This document shows positions 7,510 to 16,866 of a stretch of 34,497 bases of DNA, in pieces (position 1 is the first letter of the stretch; every line of letters starts with the position of its first letter). The translations under genes were made by a program, and so were the position numbers. The notes beneath the pieces are model-generated. The model was given only the letters and a program-made list of their open reading frames with translations, searched no databases and had not been told where the DNA came from. Source of the stretch: Rhodospirillaceae bacterium UBA4479 (GTDB lineage Bacteria; Pseudomonadota; Alphaproteobacteria; Rhodospirillales; Casp-alpha2); the NCBI GenBank assembly GCA_002389175.1, contig DGNZ01000157.1, forward strand, positions 1-34,497, written 5' to 3'.

Positions 7510-9438
7510 TTGACCTTTTTATATCGGATTTCAAATCGAGGAATTGTCGCATTCGTCCATGATATTTTCATGGCTGGAGCGTCATTTATTGTCGCTTTGT
7601 TTCTTCGATTATACGGCACTGATTACGACATTGATGATCGGACAGTCCTTGCGGGTGTTGCTGCAATGGCGGTTATCGGTGCGGGTGTTTTCCGATTTTC
7701 TGGCATGTACAAGGGCGTATGGCGATATGCATCGATAAATGATCTGTTTGCGATCTCGCGGGCCGTCACGTTAACGGTACTTGTTTTCACCTTTTTTATG
7801 TTTGTTTGGGCACGGTTGGATGAAGTGCCGCGGTCGCTGCCGATCATCAATTGGCTGGTGCTGATGGCGATGTTGGGCGGGCCGCGCTTTATTTATCGTT
7901 TTGCCAAGGATCGACGGCTCGACCTGCAAGGTGCTATGGATTCACATCAACGGGTCCCGGTTCTTCTGGTCGGTGCAGGCGACGAGGCGGAGCTGTTTAT
8001 TCGTTCATTACGCCAAGACCCGCAGCCGACGTACCGTGTCGTTGGTATGGTGTCTGAAAGCCAAGAACGAGTCGGTCGCACTATCCACAATGTGACCGTA
8101 ATTGGCGACTTTTCTGATATCGATGCCGTGCTTGGTAAACTTGCGGCCGATAATAATAGTCCGCAACGGATCGTTATCACGAAGCCTCGCATAGATGGGG
8201 CTGTTGTTCGTCGATTGCTGGATGTTGCAAGCAGTCATGGAATGGCTTTGGCGCGGATGCCAAAACTAACAGATTTCAAGTCTGCGGATGGAGAAGTCCT
8301 CTCAACACGTCCCGTTGATGTCAGTGACTTATTGGGCCGCCCTCAGACACCGTTAGATCGCGATGCGATGGCCGAACTTGTTCATAATCGTCGTGTTGTC
8401 GTCACCGGTGCCGGTGGCAGTATCGGTTCTGAACTTGTAAGGCAGATCGCAGGGTTTGAGCCAAGTCTATTGGTGCTGATAGATAGCAACGAATATGCGC
8501 TATACCAAATCAACCAAGAAGTTGCGGAACTGGCGAGTGATGTAAACCGTGAAGCAGTGATCGCCGATGTGCGTGCCCGTGATCGGATCATGTCACTCAT
8601 AGATCACGAGCGCCCCGATATCGTTTTCCATGCCGCTGCGTTGAAGCATGTTCCCCTCGTTGAGAGTAACCCGTCTGAAGGCATCCTAACGAACGTCATT
8701 GGGACGCGGAATGTCGTCGATGCATGCATTCAAAGCGATGTTGCCGTGATGGTTCAAATTTCTACCGACAAAGCCGTCAATCCATCAAGCATCATGGGCA
8801 CATCCAAACGATTGGCTGAGATGTATTGTCAGGCGATTGATCTGGATAAATCACTCAGTCTGAGCACGCGGTTTGTAACGGTCCGATTCGGTAATGTATT
8901 GGGCTCTACAGGCTCTGTTGTACCACTTTTTCAACGTCAATTGGCAGCAGGCGGACCTTTAACAGTCACGCACCCAGACATGACGAGATACTTTATGACG
9001 GTACGTGAGGCCGTTGAGTTGGTATTGATGGCCTCGGCAAAGGGATCGTCGAGTGATATGTCAACAGAGGGACGCATCTTTGTCCTCGACATGGGAGAGC
9101 CTGTCCGCATTCTGGATTTAGCCAAACAGATGATCCGCCTGGCAGGATTAGAACCTGATGTTGATATTATGATTACATTTTCAGGCACCCGCCCTGGCGA
9201 AAAGTTATTCGAAGAAATTTTCCATGGTGCTGAGGCGCCAGTGCCAACAAACAGTCCAGGATTATTGTTAGCGGCACCAAGGTCTGTGGACGCCGCTGAA
9301 CTGACTCTTGCCATCGCAGAAATCGAAAAATCAGCCCTTAAGAATAATGATGACGATGTGATCCGACAGCTTCACATTTTAATTCCTGAATATGACAATG
9401 ATCCTCAAGATGCTGCTGACAAGACAGCCCAGATATAA
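7510..9438 (+). CDS. WbpM/CapD-type membrane UDP-GlcNAc 4,6-dehydratase
   Basis: The protein has 642 residues, matching full-length WbpM-like enzymes. Several N-terminal membrane segments (about 12-122) are followed by a first nucleotide-binding region with LLVGAGDEAE (152-161). The hallmark VDVSDLLGR is at 269-277 and the catalytic SDR domain starts at VVVTGAGGSIGSE (296-308). The active site reads STDK (418-421) and Met429-x3-Lys433; Met replaces the usual Tyr, as known for WbpM and FlaA1. It converts UDP-GlcNAc to the 4-keto-6-deoxy intermediate. The start is a TTG with weak GGTGA upstream, so the exact N-terminus is less certain. Confidence 0.93.
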   Translation: MTFLYRISNRGIVAFVHDIFMAGASFIVALFLRLYGTDYDIDDRTVLAGVAAMAVIGAGVFRFSGMYKGVWRYASINDLFAISRAVTLTVLVFTFFMFVWARLDEVPRSLPIINWLVLMAMLGGPRFIYRFAKDRRLDLQGAMDSHQRVPVLLVGAGDEAELFIRSLRQDPQPTYRVVGMVSESQERVGRTIHNVTVIGDFSDIDAVLGKLAADNNSPQRIVITKPRIDGAVVRRLLDVASSHGMALARMPKLTDFKSADGEVLSTRPVDVSDLLGRPQTPLDRDAMAELVHNRRVVVTGAGGSIGSELVRQIAGFEPSLLVLIDSNEYALYQINQEVAELASDVNREAVIADVRARDRIMSLIDHERPDIVFHAAALKHVPLVESNPSEGILTNVIGTRNVVDACIQSDVAVMVQISTDKAVNPSSIMGTSKRLAEMYCQAIDLDKSLSLSTRFVTVRFGNVLGSTGSVVPLFQRQLAAGGPLTVTHPDMTRYFMTVREAVELVLMASAKGSSSDMSTEGRIFVLDMGEPVRILDLAKQMIRLAGLEPDVDIMITFSGTRPGEKLFEEIFHGAEAPVPTNSPGLLLAAPRSVDAAELTLAIAEIEKSALKNNDDDVIRQLHILIPEYDNDPQDAADKTAQI

Positions 9439-9465
9439 AACGAAAACGATAGGACCTACGACCAA

Positions 9466-11037
9466 ATGACCCATCCGATTAAGCGTGCACTCATCTCCGT
9501 ATCTGACAAGACGGACCTCACATCCTTTGGTGTTTTTTTAGCAGCACAAGGTGTTCAGATTTTATCCACGGGTGGGTCAGCGGAAGCACTCAAAGATGCA
9601 GGCGTTGAAGTTACTGAAGTATCGGCGTTTACCGGATTTCCCGAAATCATGGATGGGCGGGTAAAAACCCTACAGCCAAAAATTCATGGCGGCTTACTGG
9701 CGGTGCGCGATAACGCAGATCATATCGCCGCTATGGAAGAGCATGGCATCGAAGGGATCGATCTTCTGGTCGTTAATTTATATCCGTTCGAAGAGACAGT
9801 TGCGAAGGGTGCCGATTTCGATACCTGTATCGAAAATATTGATATCGGGGGCCCTGCAATGATTCGCGCAGCGGCCAAAAATCATGCGTATGTCGGGGTC
9901 GTTGTTGATCCCAAAGACTACGAAAATATTAAGGCTGAAATGACAGAAGCTGGCGGCGCCCTCAGCGATGATTTCCGTCGGCGGCTTGCAGCAAAAGCCT
10001 ACGCGCGAACAGGAAGTTATGATGCTGCCATCTCAACGTGGTTCGCCGAACAGTTGGGTGAGGAGTTCCCTGAACGCCTGGCATTCGCAGGACAGCGCCA
10101 GGAGATCCTTCGTTATGGTGAAAACCCACATCAAAAAGCGGCGTTCTATATTGGCGGTAAATCACGCCCTGGTATTGCAACGGCGGAGCAACTCCAAGGG
10201 AAAGCGCTGAGTTTTAATAACTTGAATGACACCGATGCAGCGTTTGAGTTGGTCTCTGAATTCCAAGATCAGCCGGCATGTGCAATTATCAAGCACGCCA
10301 ACCCCTGCGGTGTGGCGATTGCGGACACGCTCGTTGATGCATATCACCGGGCGTATTCGTGTGATACGGAAAGCGCGTTTGGTGGTATTATCGCATTGAA
10401 CAAAACACTTGATGGGGCGACGGCCGAAGAAATCGCTAAATTATTTGCCGAGGTTATTATCGCTCCTGATGCGGACAACGATGCCCGCAAAATTCTATCG
10501 AGAAAGAAAAACCTACGTGTGCTGATTACATCAGAACTCGCAAATCCAAATGACCCAGGCATGACGGTTCGTAGCCTTGCCGGTGGGTATTTGTTGCAAG
10601 GTCGGGACAATGCGTTAACTGATGATCTCAAGGTGGTTTCCAAACGCCAACCCACCGAGAGAGAACTCGTTGATATGAAGTTCGCGTTTACGGTGGCTAA
10701 ACACGTTAAATCTAACGCGATTGTGTACGCTAAAAATATGATGACCGTTGGGGTGGGTGCGGGACAAATGAGCCGTGTGAACTCTTCACGTATAGCGTCA
10801 TGGAAAGCACAAGATGCAGCGCGGGTTGCCGGCGATGATGAAAGTTGGGCCATCGGTTCAGTGGTTGCGTCGGACGCATTCTTCCCATTCGCCGATGGTT
10901 TAATTGAAGCCGCGAGTTCAGGTGCGACGGCCATCATCCAGCCAGGTGGTAGTGTTCGAGACGAGGAAGTGATCGCAGCTGCCGATGAAAAAAATCTCGC
11001 AATGGTCTTTACGGGCATGCGGCATTTCCGGCACTAA
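9466..11037 (+). CDS. purH: Bifunctional AICAR formyltransferase/IMP cyclohydrolase
   Basis: PurH carries out the last two steps of de novo IMP synthesis in the cytoplasm, formylating AICAR and closing the ring. The 523-residue length is normal for bacteria. The MGS-like cyclohydrolase domain begins at RALISVSDKTD and contains GRVKTLQPKIHGG (64-76). The formyltransferase domain has RYGENPHQ and IIKHANPCGVA with the catalytic Lys276-His277 pair. The C-terminus ends in the typical GMRHFRH. AGGA lies upstream of the ATG. It sits 27 bases after the WbpM-type gene and 15 bases before a sugar dehydrogenase gene, so it is probably transcribed with the glycan genes. Confidence 0.98.
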   Translation: MTHPIKRALISVSDKTDLTSFGVFLAAQGVQILSTGGSAEALKDAGVEVTEVSAFTGFPEIMDGRVKTLQPKIHGGLLAVRDNADHIAAMEEHGIEGIDLLVVNLYPFEETVAKGADFDTCIENIDIGGPAMIRAAAKNHAYVGVVVDPKDYENIKAEMTEAGGALSDDFRRRLAAKAYARTGSYDAAISTWFAEQLGEEFPERLAFAGQRQEILRYGENPHQKAAFYIGGKSRPGIATAEQLQGKALSFNNLNDTDAAFELVSEFQDQPACAIIKHANPCGVAIADTLVDAYHRAYSCDTESAFGGIIALNKTLDGATAEEIAKLFAEVIIAPDADNDARKILSRKKNLRVLITSELANPNDPGMTVRSLAGGYLLQGRDNALTDDLKVVSKRQPTERELVDMKFAFTVAKHVKSNAIVYAKNMMTVGVGAGQMSRVNSSRIASWKAQDAARVAGDDESWAIGSVVASDAFFPFADGLIEAASSGATAIIQPGGSVRDEEVIAAADEKNLAMVFTGMRHFRH

Positions 11038-11052
11038 GGTCTATTTCAAACT

Positions 11053-12333
11053 ATGAAAAATCAAAACCCGTCACAAAAAATTGCAGTTATTGGTCTTGGT
11101 TATGTCGGCTTGCCTTTGGCACTGGCGTTGGCAAAACATTTTCCCGTTATTGGCTTCGATGTATCGTCAGCGCGTATTACCGCGCTGGGTGTCTTTGAGG
11201 ATGCCACGAACGAAGTTGAACCCGACGAGCTTCGCGAAACATCGATGATCTTCAGCGATCAGGTTGACGATATTATGGCCTGCGATACATTTATTGTGAC
11301 GGTTCCAACACCTGTTGATGATGACAACACGCCAAATTTGGGTGCCGTGCTATCGGCCTGCCAGACGGTGGGTTCAGTTATGAAGCCTGGTGCAGTCGTG
11401 GTTTTTGAAAGCACTGTTTACCCCGGCGTCACCGAAGACGTCTGTGGCCCAGCATTGGCAGCGGCCAGCGGCCTGGTATGTGGTGAAGATTTTTACCTTG
11501 GATATTCACCAGAACGGGTCAACCCGGGCGACCGCGAACACACGATAGAGCGCATCACGAAAGTGGTTGCCGGACAAAACCCGGTTGTCACCAAAAAGCT
11601 GTTGGATATGTATGGTGCGGTGACATCAGGCAATGTGTTTGAAGCCAAAGACATTAAAACTGCCGAAGCCGCCAAGGTGATCGAAAACGCGCAACGCGAT
11701 ATCAATATCGCCTTTATCAATGAAATTTCGATGATCTTCAACAAAGCGGGTATTTCCACGAAGGACGTGCTTGAAGCCGCCAACACAAAATGGAATTTCT
11801 TGAATTTCACACCGGGCCTGGTTGGTGGGCATTGCATCGGTGTCGATCCATTTTATCTGGCACATCTGTCCCGTGAATTGGGTCATGACCCCGAAATCAT
11901 TTTGGCGGGGCGGCGTATCAACGATGGTATGGCGAGCTTTATCACCAAAAGCATTTGTTCAAATTTTGATGAAGGGCCAAAGCATATTTTGGTCCTAGGT
12001 CTGACGTTCAAAGAAAACGTGCCCGACCTTCGAAATTCAAAGGTCGCCGATTTGATTTCTTGTCTGCAAAACGCGGGTCATCGCATCAGCGTCCATGATG
12101 CTTTTGCTGACAAGGATGAAGCAAAAGCCGAGTACGGGATTGAGTTATTGAGCGATCTGGGTTTAGACCAGGCAGCGGATTGTGTTGTCGGTGCTGTGGG
12201 TCATGAAATTTATCGGGCGTTTGATGCGGCTACCCTTTCTGCGCTTGTGACACCCAACGGCGTGGTTGCGGATCTCAAAGGTATTTGGTCAGATATTGAG
12301 CTTGGTTCGGGTTTGAAGCGCTGGAACCTGTGA
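11053..12333 (+). CDS. Nucleotide-sugar dehydrogenase (UDP-HexNAc 6-dehydrogenase, WbpO/TviB-like)
   Basis: This 426-residue enzyme belongs to the UDP-glucose/UDP-mannose dehydrogenase family and oxidises C6 of a UDP-sugar to a uronic acid using two NAD+. IAVIGLGYVGLPLA (10-23) is the dinucleotide-binding loop. YSPERVNPGD lies at 151-160, and GGHCIGVDPFYL (258-269) carries the catalytic Cys261. The FYL after the Cys motif and the YSPERVNPGD form are typical of the TviB/WbpO branch acting on UDP-GlcNAc or UDP-GalNAc rather than plain UDP-glucose. No clear Shine-Dalgarno is seen in the 15-base gap after purH. Confidence 0.92.
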   Translation: MKNQNPSQKIAVIGLGYVGLPLALALAKHFPVIGFDVSSARITALGVFEDATNEVEPDELRETSMIFSDQVDDIMACDTFIVTVPTPVDDDNTPNLGAVLSACQTVGSVMKPGAVVVFESTVYPGVTEDVCGPALAAASGLVCGEDFYLGYSPERVNPGDREHTIERITKVVAGQNPVVTKKLLDMYGAVTSGNVFEAKDIKTAEAAKVIENAQRDINIAFINEISMIFNKAGISTKDVLEAANTKWNFLNFTPGLVGGHCIGVDPFYLAHLSRELGHDPEIILAGRRINDGMASFITKSICSNFDEGPKHILVLGLTFKENVPDLRNSKVADLISCLQNAGHRISVHDAFADKDEAKAEYGIELLSDLGLDQAADCVVGAVGHEIYRAFDAATLSALVTPNGVVADLKGIWSDIELGSGLKRWNL

Positions 12334-12345
12334 GACATTTCTGAG

Positions 12346-13005
12346 GTGCGCAGTCTTCTATTTGACCTAGATGGCACATTGATCGATAGCGCCCGCAGCA
12401 TCGTTTTTGCGCTGAACGATGTATTTGCCGATGCCGGGTTTGGTCCGGTCGACGTCGACGCGGTGAAACCGCTGTTGGCAGGCGATGCCATGAAGCTGGT
12501 CCGAACATTGATCGCTGAGCAACACCGCAAAATTTCTGATGATGAGAATTCGGTGCTAACCAAACGCTTCCTTGAAACCTACAAGGCCAACCCGGCCCGC
12601 GACGCGGCGCTCTATCCCGGTGCACTTGATGTGCTTCAACATTTTCGCGAAGCCGGGCATCCCATGGCGATCTGCACCAACAAACCATCAATTACAGCTG
12701 CCCCGGTATTGGCGGTGTTTGATCTGGGCGGTTTTTTTGATGCTGTCATCTGTGGTGATCAGACTGAATTTAAAAAACCTGATGGACGCCATGTGCTTGA
12801 GACCGCTGTGGCCATTGGGGGGGATGCAACCCACGCAGTCATGATCGGCGACAGTGGTAACGATATTTATGCCGCACACGATGCGGGGGTCACATCGGTG
12901 TGGGCTGCATTCGGGTATGGCTTGGAAAAGGTCGAAGATTTGCGCCCGACCGCAACCATCAATCATTTGTCTGAACTGCCCGGCGTGATCGCAGATTTAG
13001 TTTAA
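12346..13005 (+). CDS. gph: HAD-family phosphatase, phosphoglycolate phosphatase-like
   Basis: This 219-residue subfamily IA HAD hydrolase has motif I FDLDGTLIDS with nucleophile Asp7 and general acid Asp9. A helical cap follows, then CTNKP (motif II), KKPDGRH (motif III Lys) and MIGDSGNDI (motif IV). The layout matches phosphoglycolate phosphatase Gph, which clears 2-phosphoglycolate. Its place at the end of a glycan operon leaves open a sugar-phosphate substrate. The start is GTG at 12346, 12 bases after the preceding stop. Its stop lies only three bases from the convergent heparinase-like gene. Confidence 0.85.
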   Translation: MRSLLFDLDGTLIDSARSIVFALNDVFADAGFGPVDVDAVKPLLAGDAMKLVRTLIAEQHRKISDDENSVLTKRFLETYKANPARDAALYPGALDVLQHFREAGHPMAICTNKPSITAAPVLAVFDLGGFFDAVICGDQTEFKKPDGRHVLETAVAIGGDATHAVMIGDSGNDIYAAHDAGVTSVWAAFGYGLEKVEDLRPTATINHLSELPGVIADLV

Positions 13006-13008
13006 GTC

Positions 13009-14520
13009 TCAACCCGAAAACATTCGCCATTTGACGATGGATTGTGACGGCTCGTGATTCCCTAAAATCACAATCTGCTGGGTTCGATGTTGGCGACCGT
13101 CATGGAAGCTGACGCTTTCGTCCAGCATGATGGGGTGATCGGATTGAAAGCGCCAACCGCGCCCCTTGGATGGTTTGATGATCACTTCGCCGCCGCCTTC
13201 GACCATGGATGCATTGACGCCGGGGTGCAGATGGAACCGGATTGAAAATGATTTCGACCGCCCGTCTTTAAGCTGATCCTCGCCCCGGATATCTGTGCCC
13301 GTGGTATCCAAATAAATGGAACGTTGATGCTGAATACCAAAGGCCCCCTGATATCCATCATGGGTACTTTCAATCAGCCGTGCACCATCATGATCACGTC
13401 GACTGGCCTGGACATCATTTATAGCGCCGATATTTTTATCGTCGATGATTAACGTAGAATACGCTGCTGTCGCCCGCAATACATCTCCCCACGCCGCCGC
13501 ACCCTTGTCCTGTCCCAGTCGTGTGCCGCAGTTTGAAAAGATACGCTGCTTGCCGACGCTAAGCTCAAATGATGCTGGCGCGCGTTGTGCATCGTGGGTT
13601 GAACCTGTACGCCCACTATCGAATAGAATCGTCGTTTGTCCTGACCGCATTCGATAAAACCCGGAATGGGGGGCCTCGGACATGGCCCGACCGCGACTGC
13701 CCGATGCGCTGAGAACGTCATCAATCAGGTTTCCGGTTGATGACGTTGCACCATTGATCAGGGCAAACCCGCCATCGCCATGACGCATGCCTCTGATCCA
13801 AGGGGCCATCCGATCAATCGCCGAGATCAATCCGCTGGGCGCTTCGATATGGCGGGCGATCAGGGCATCGCGGATTTCGATCAGCAGGGCAAAGACGGCG
13901 AGCGCGATGGCGGGGGAGCGCGATACATGTCCCCCATCGCCCAATATCTGTTGATCAACATCATCGCCAAAGGCACGTAATCGATCTGGTAATGTCGCGG
14001 AAAATCCATCGACCGCAAGCGCTGATATGACACGGCCTTGGTGGTACAAAAATCGCTGCCATCCGGAAATGTTTGATGTTGATGCATGGTTTAAATGGCG
14101 TGCATGACGTCTTATTTGCATCAACCAAAGTGCAGACATCTGTATCTTCATTGTGGGCCCGATGATCGGAAACGCGTTAATCCAACGGGTCAATCGCTCG
14201 CCAACGATATCGGTGCGCCATGTTTCAGGGTCAAACCGGTCATGCGAGGTAAACCAAGCGGCCAAAGTGCGATTGGTTTCTGAAACGTTGTTGGTCATGA
14301 TGGGCAAGGTTCTAAAGTGCCCGGCTCTGGCTGACTCTAGATGGTTCTTTGTTAGATTTAAGCCTTCGGCAAAACAAAGTGTTTGCGCGGACAGCGTGTG
14401 ATCAAACGCCGATGATGTGATCGAAGGCGGCAGATGGCGTCCCAGATACAGGTCATAGACCTTTGAGCGATATAGGGTATTGAGGCAGCGCTCAAACAGC
14501 ATGGGGCGCGGTCCGTTCAT
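13009..14520 (-). CDS. Heparinase II/III family protein
   Basis: This 503-residue protein resembles the alphaproteobacterial heparinase II/III-like group. An alpha-helical N-terminal half (about 1-270) contains DIVGERLTRWINAFPIIGPT. The C-terminal beta-sandwich contains SGFYRMRSGQTTILFDSG, RAPASFELSVG and FHLHPGV, the last holding a His-x-His pair. No signal peptide is evident, although these proteins are often assumed to act on polysaccharide. Substrate and activity are unproven for this branch. The gene follows rsmB on the same strand with a 107-base gap, an arrangement usual in alphaproteobacteria where purH often comes next; here purH is instead on the opposite strand about 2 kb away. Confidence 0.88.
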   Translation of the reverse strand: MNGPRPMLFERCLNTLYRSKVYDLYLGRHLPPSITSSAFDHTLSAQTLCFAEGLNLTKNHLESARAGHFRTLPIMTNNVSETNRTLAAWFTSHDRFDPETWRTDIVGERLTRWINAFPIIGPTMKIQMSALWLMQIRRHARHLNHASTSNISGWQRFLYHQGRVISALAVDGFSATLPDRLRAFGDDVDQQILGDGGHVSRSPAIALAVFALLIEIRDALIARHIEAPSGLISAIDRMAPWIRGMRHGDGGFALINGATSSTGNLIDDVLSASGSRGRAMSEAPHSGFYRMRSGQTTILFDSGRTGSTHDAQRAPASFELSVGKQRIFSNCGTRLGQDKGAAAWGDVLRATAAYSTLIIDDKNIGAINDVQASRRDHDGARLIESTHDGYQGAFGIQHQRSIYLDTTGTDIRGEDQLKDGRSKSFSIRFHLHPGVNASMVEGGGEVIIKPSKGRGWRFQSDHPIMLDESVSFHDGRQHRTQQIVILGNHEPSQSIVKWRMFSG

Positions 14521-14627
14521 GTTGGGTTTTATGAAACCTGGTCAACATAATGATATATTTGCGGCGAATTTATGGCAGCATAATACTGTGGCGTAAAAAC
14601 AACGTTTAGATAGTGACTTAATCGGTT

Positions 14628-15956
14628 TCAGGTGGCCGTTTTTACCAGCCGTGCAGCGTAGAAGCCATCAATACCGCCCCTGTCAGCGAGCATGGATGGT
14701 AACGTGCGCAGGTTTTTCTGACGATCAATGGCTTCGGGTATTTCTGGCAGGTCTTCGGGGGTGATCGGTTGCGATGCGAATTCATTGTTGCGAACCAGAA
14801 ACGCGCCCACCCGGTCCTGCCCCTCTTCGGGCTGCAACGAACATGTGATGTACATCAAAATTCCACCCGGCTTAACCAGTTCGGCGGCAGCATCCAACAG
14901 CTCATTTTGGACGATGGTCAGCTTGGCAATATCTTCGGGTGACTTGGAATATAAAATATCAGGATGACGCCGTGCGGTGCCCGTTGATGAGCATGGTGCG
15001 TCCAAGACAACGATATCGGCCAGCTCATCAGGTGCCCACTTTCGAACATCTTGAATCAACACATCGGCGGATAAGCCAACACGGGTGAGATTTTCTTTCA
15101 GCCGTTCCAATCGGCGTTCGGAAATATCAACGGCGGTGACGTGCGCACCCATGGCAGCCAAGGCCATGGTCTTGCCACCGGGAGCAGCGCACAAATCAAA
15201 GACGCGTTTTCCCGCAATGTCACCCAGCAGGGTTATCGGCAGGTGCGCTGCAGCGTCCTGTACCCACCATGCGCCTTCATCGTACCCTGCCAAATTGCGA
15301 ATGTTTTCGGCATCTGCCAGGCGGATGCTGCCGCCCAGAATGGTTGATCCGCCCAAAGTCTCGGCCCAGGTTTCAAGGTCAGCTTTGACGGATAAATCAG
15401 TGGGTGGGGTTTCGGCATGGGCTTCGGCGATGGCGCGTGCAGCAGCGCCGCCAAAAGCCTTGTGCCAACTGTTCCAGAGCCATTCCGGCGTGTTTAAGAT
15501 GACGGCATCTTGTTCTGCGAGCAGGGCTTCTCCTTCGCGCTGCAGGCGACGCATGATCGCGTTTACAAGTTTCGCAAACGGGTCCTGACCAATGGCACGG
15601 CAAAGATCAACGGTCGTCGATACGGCGGCATGTTGGGCCGTCACCGAAAACAGCAACTGCGCGATACCAACCCGAAGCACATCCATCACCGGCATGGCTT
15701 TGCGCGGCAATCGGCTGGTCATGCAATGGCTCATCAATGCATCGATCTGTCCGCGCCGTTTCAAAACGGTACGGACGATGAATTCCGCATAGGCACGATC
15801 TTTACCCGCAAGCTTACGGCGCTGCGCCATGGAATCAAATGATCCATCCAATGGCAGTCGCTTGTGCAACACATCCGTGATCACGTCGAAAGCCACAAGG
15901 CGTGCCGTCAATGCGGGATCATCTTTTCGTCCGGCTGATTTTGAGCGTTGGGCCAT
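14628..15956 (-). CDS. rsmB: 16S rRNA m5C methyltransferase, RsmB/Sun family
   Basis: The product has 442 residues from ATG 15956. An in-frame ATG at 16007 is less likely because it lies inside the fkbM-type gene. The N-terminal third is a NusB-like RNA-binding domain. The catalytic Rossmann domain has CAAPGGKTMALA for S-adenosylmethionine binding, then VLDAPCSSTGT and MYITCSLQPEEG, which supply the two cysteines used by NOL1/NOP2/Sun m5C methyltransferases. RsmB methylates C967 of 16S rRNA in E. coli. The start lies one base after the stop of the upstream FkbM gene, so the two are probably translated from one message. Confidence 0.93.
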   Translation of the reverse strand: MAQRSKSAGRKDDPALTARLVAFDVITDVLHKRLPLDGSFDSMAQRRKLAGKDRAYAEFIVRTVLKRRGQIDALMSHCMTSRLPRKAMPVMDVLRVGIAQLLFSVTAQHAAVSTTVDLCRAIGQDPFAKLVNAIMRRLQREGEALLAEQDAVILNTPEWLWNSWHKAFGGAAARAIAEAHAETPPTDLSVKADLETWAETLGGSTILGGSIRLADAENIRNLAGYDEGAWWVQDAAAHLPITLLGDIAGKRVFDLCAAPGGKTMALAAMGAHVTAVDISERRLERLKENLTRVGLSADVLIQDVRKWAPDELADIVVLDAPCSSTGTARRHPDILYSKSPEDIAKLTIVQNELLDAAAELVKPGGILMYITCSLQPEEGQDRVGAFLVRNNEFASQPITPEDLPEIPEAIDRQKNLRTLPSMLADRGGIDGFYAARLVKTAT

Positions 15957-15957
15957 C

Positions 15958-16797
15958 TTATGCTTTCGCCAAAGGGAGTGATGAATTGAGTTCTTTTGGA
16001 ACTGCAAACGGATTAATATTCAAAGTCTCATCTTTCCATAAATCTGTCGCATCATTGAGGGAGAAAGGTGAGAACGTATTTTGGACATGGTCGAACAAGA
16101 AGATATCGTAATTTAAATCATCAAAGAAACTGTTCAGGCCCGGTCCGAGTTCTGGATTGTATTCAAACATGATCACAGGGCGATGCTCAGATAACGTTTC
16201 CCTCAACCCTTGCAAGACGATCAGATCAAAACCCTCGGTATCAATTTTCACGATTGAAGGCGACAAATTCAGCGTATCAAGAGGCTTCACATCAATCTCA
16301 TGTGTTTCATACTCAATCTTTTTAAGTGCTCCCTCGGATAATATCCGACCCAAGGCTTTCTCGATATATTCAATATTCGTAGATGTGTTCGCGTGTAACG
16401 GCAGTCCGCGATACTTGGGGGTGTGAAACGTCAGCCGTGTCTTGGTGTCGCCTGCACCCATGATATGATAGCTGAAATTCCCAACGGCTTTGCTGACGGC
16501 ACGCAAAGCTGGCTCGTGCATGGGATTTGCCTCAATGGCGACAATGCTCATGTCTGGACGGATTTTGTGAAGCGACCGCGAAGAAATCCCGTTGTTTGCA
16601 CCAATATCAAGGAAAATGCCCTCGCCATCCTTGGCGAAATGTTGAAAGCCATAGAACGCTCGGTCATGGGGCAGCAAGAACGTTAATCGCGGCACAATCA
16701 GCCATGCAACGTAAAGCGTGATCGGGTTCCCAATGACCAATTGAGAAAGAAAAAATTTGAGGCGCTGAAATATCTTGGACATGCCTTTAAATCGCAT
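15958..16797 (-). CDS. FkbM family methyltransferase
   Basis: This 279-residue protein has the S-adenosylmethionine-binding motif IFLDIGANNGISS (about 61-73) and an acidic loop AIEANP (87-92). The FkbM hallmark VKIDTEGFDLIVLQG spans about 183-197, followed by PVIMFEYNPE (207-216). Family members O-methylate sugars and secondary metabolites, often in surface-glycan clusters. A hydrophobic stretch near residues 18-43 may associate with the membrane. It leads a minus-strand unit with rsmB, an odd partner, and lies close to the glycan genes, so glycan methylation is a reasonable guess. ATG 16797 is used; ATG 16782 is a possible alternative. Confidence 0.88.
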   Translation of the reverse strand: MRFKGMSKIFQRLKFFLSQLVIGNPITLYVAWLIVPRLTFLLPHDRAFYGFQHFAKDGEGIFLDIGANNGISSRSLHKIRPDMSIVAIEANPMHEPALRAVSKAVGNFSYHIMGAGDTKTRLTFHTPKYRGLPLHANTSTNIEYIEKALGRILSEGALKKIEYETHEIDVKPLDTLNLSPSIVKIDTEGFDLIVLQGLRETLSEHRPVIMFEYNPELGPGLNSFFDDLNYDIFLFDHVQNTFSPFSLNDATDLWKDETLNINPFAVPKELNSSLPLAKA

Positions 16798-16851
16798 TCA
16801 CACAACAGTTTTCCAAGCGATTAATGGATTGGACTCAAACGCTTTATGGCA

Positions 16852-16866
16852 TAACCATTGTGGTTA
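16852..16866. promoter_or_regulatory. Inverted repeat between the fkbM and cysD genes
   Basis: TAACCA-TTG-TGGTTA is a perfect 6-bp inverted repeat with a 3-base centre. It sits in the divergent gap about 75 bases before cysD, where an operator could act on either gene. No regulator can be named. Confidence 0.35.

Noticed and set aside
10344..11018. A 224-residue minus-strand frame opposite purH
   Set aside because: It lies wholly antisense to conserved purH sequence and has Ser/Ala/Thr-rich composition typical of shadow frames.
15957..16007. rsmB starting 17 codons further upstream
   Set aside because: It would run into the fkbM coding end and add residues without family resemblance.
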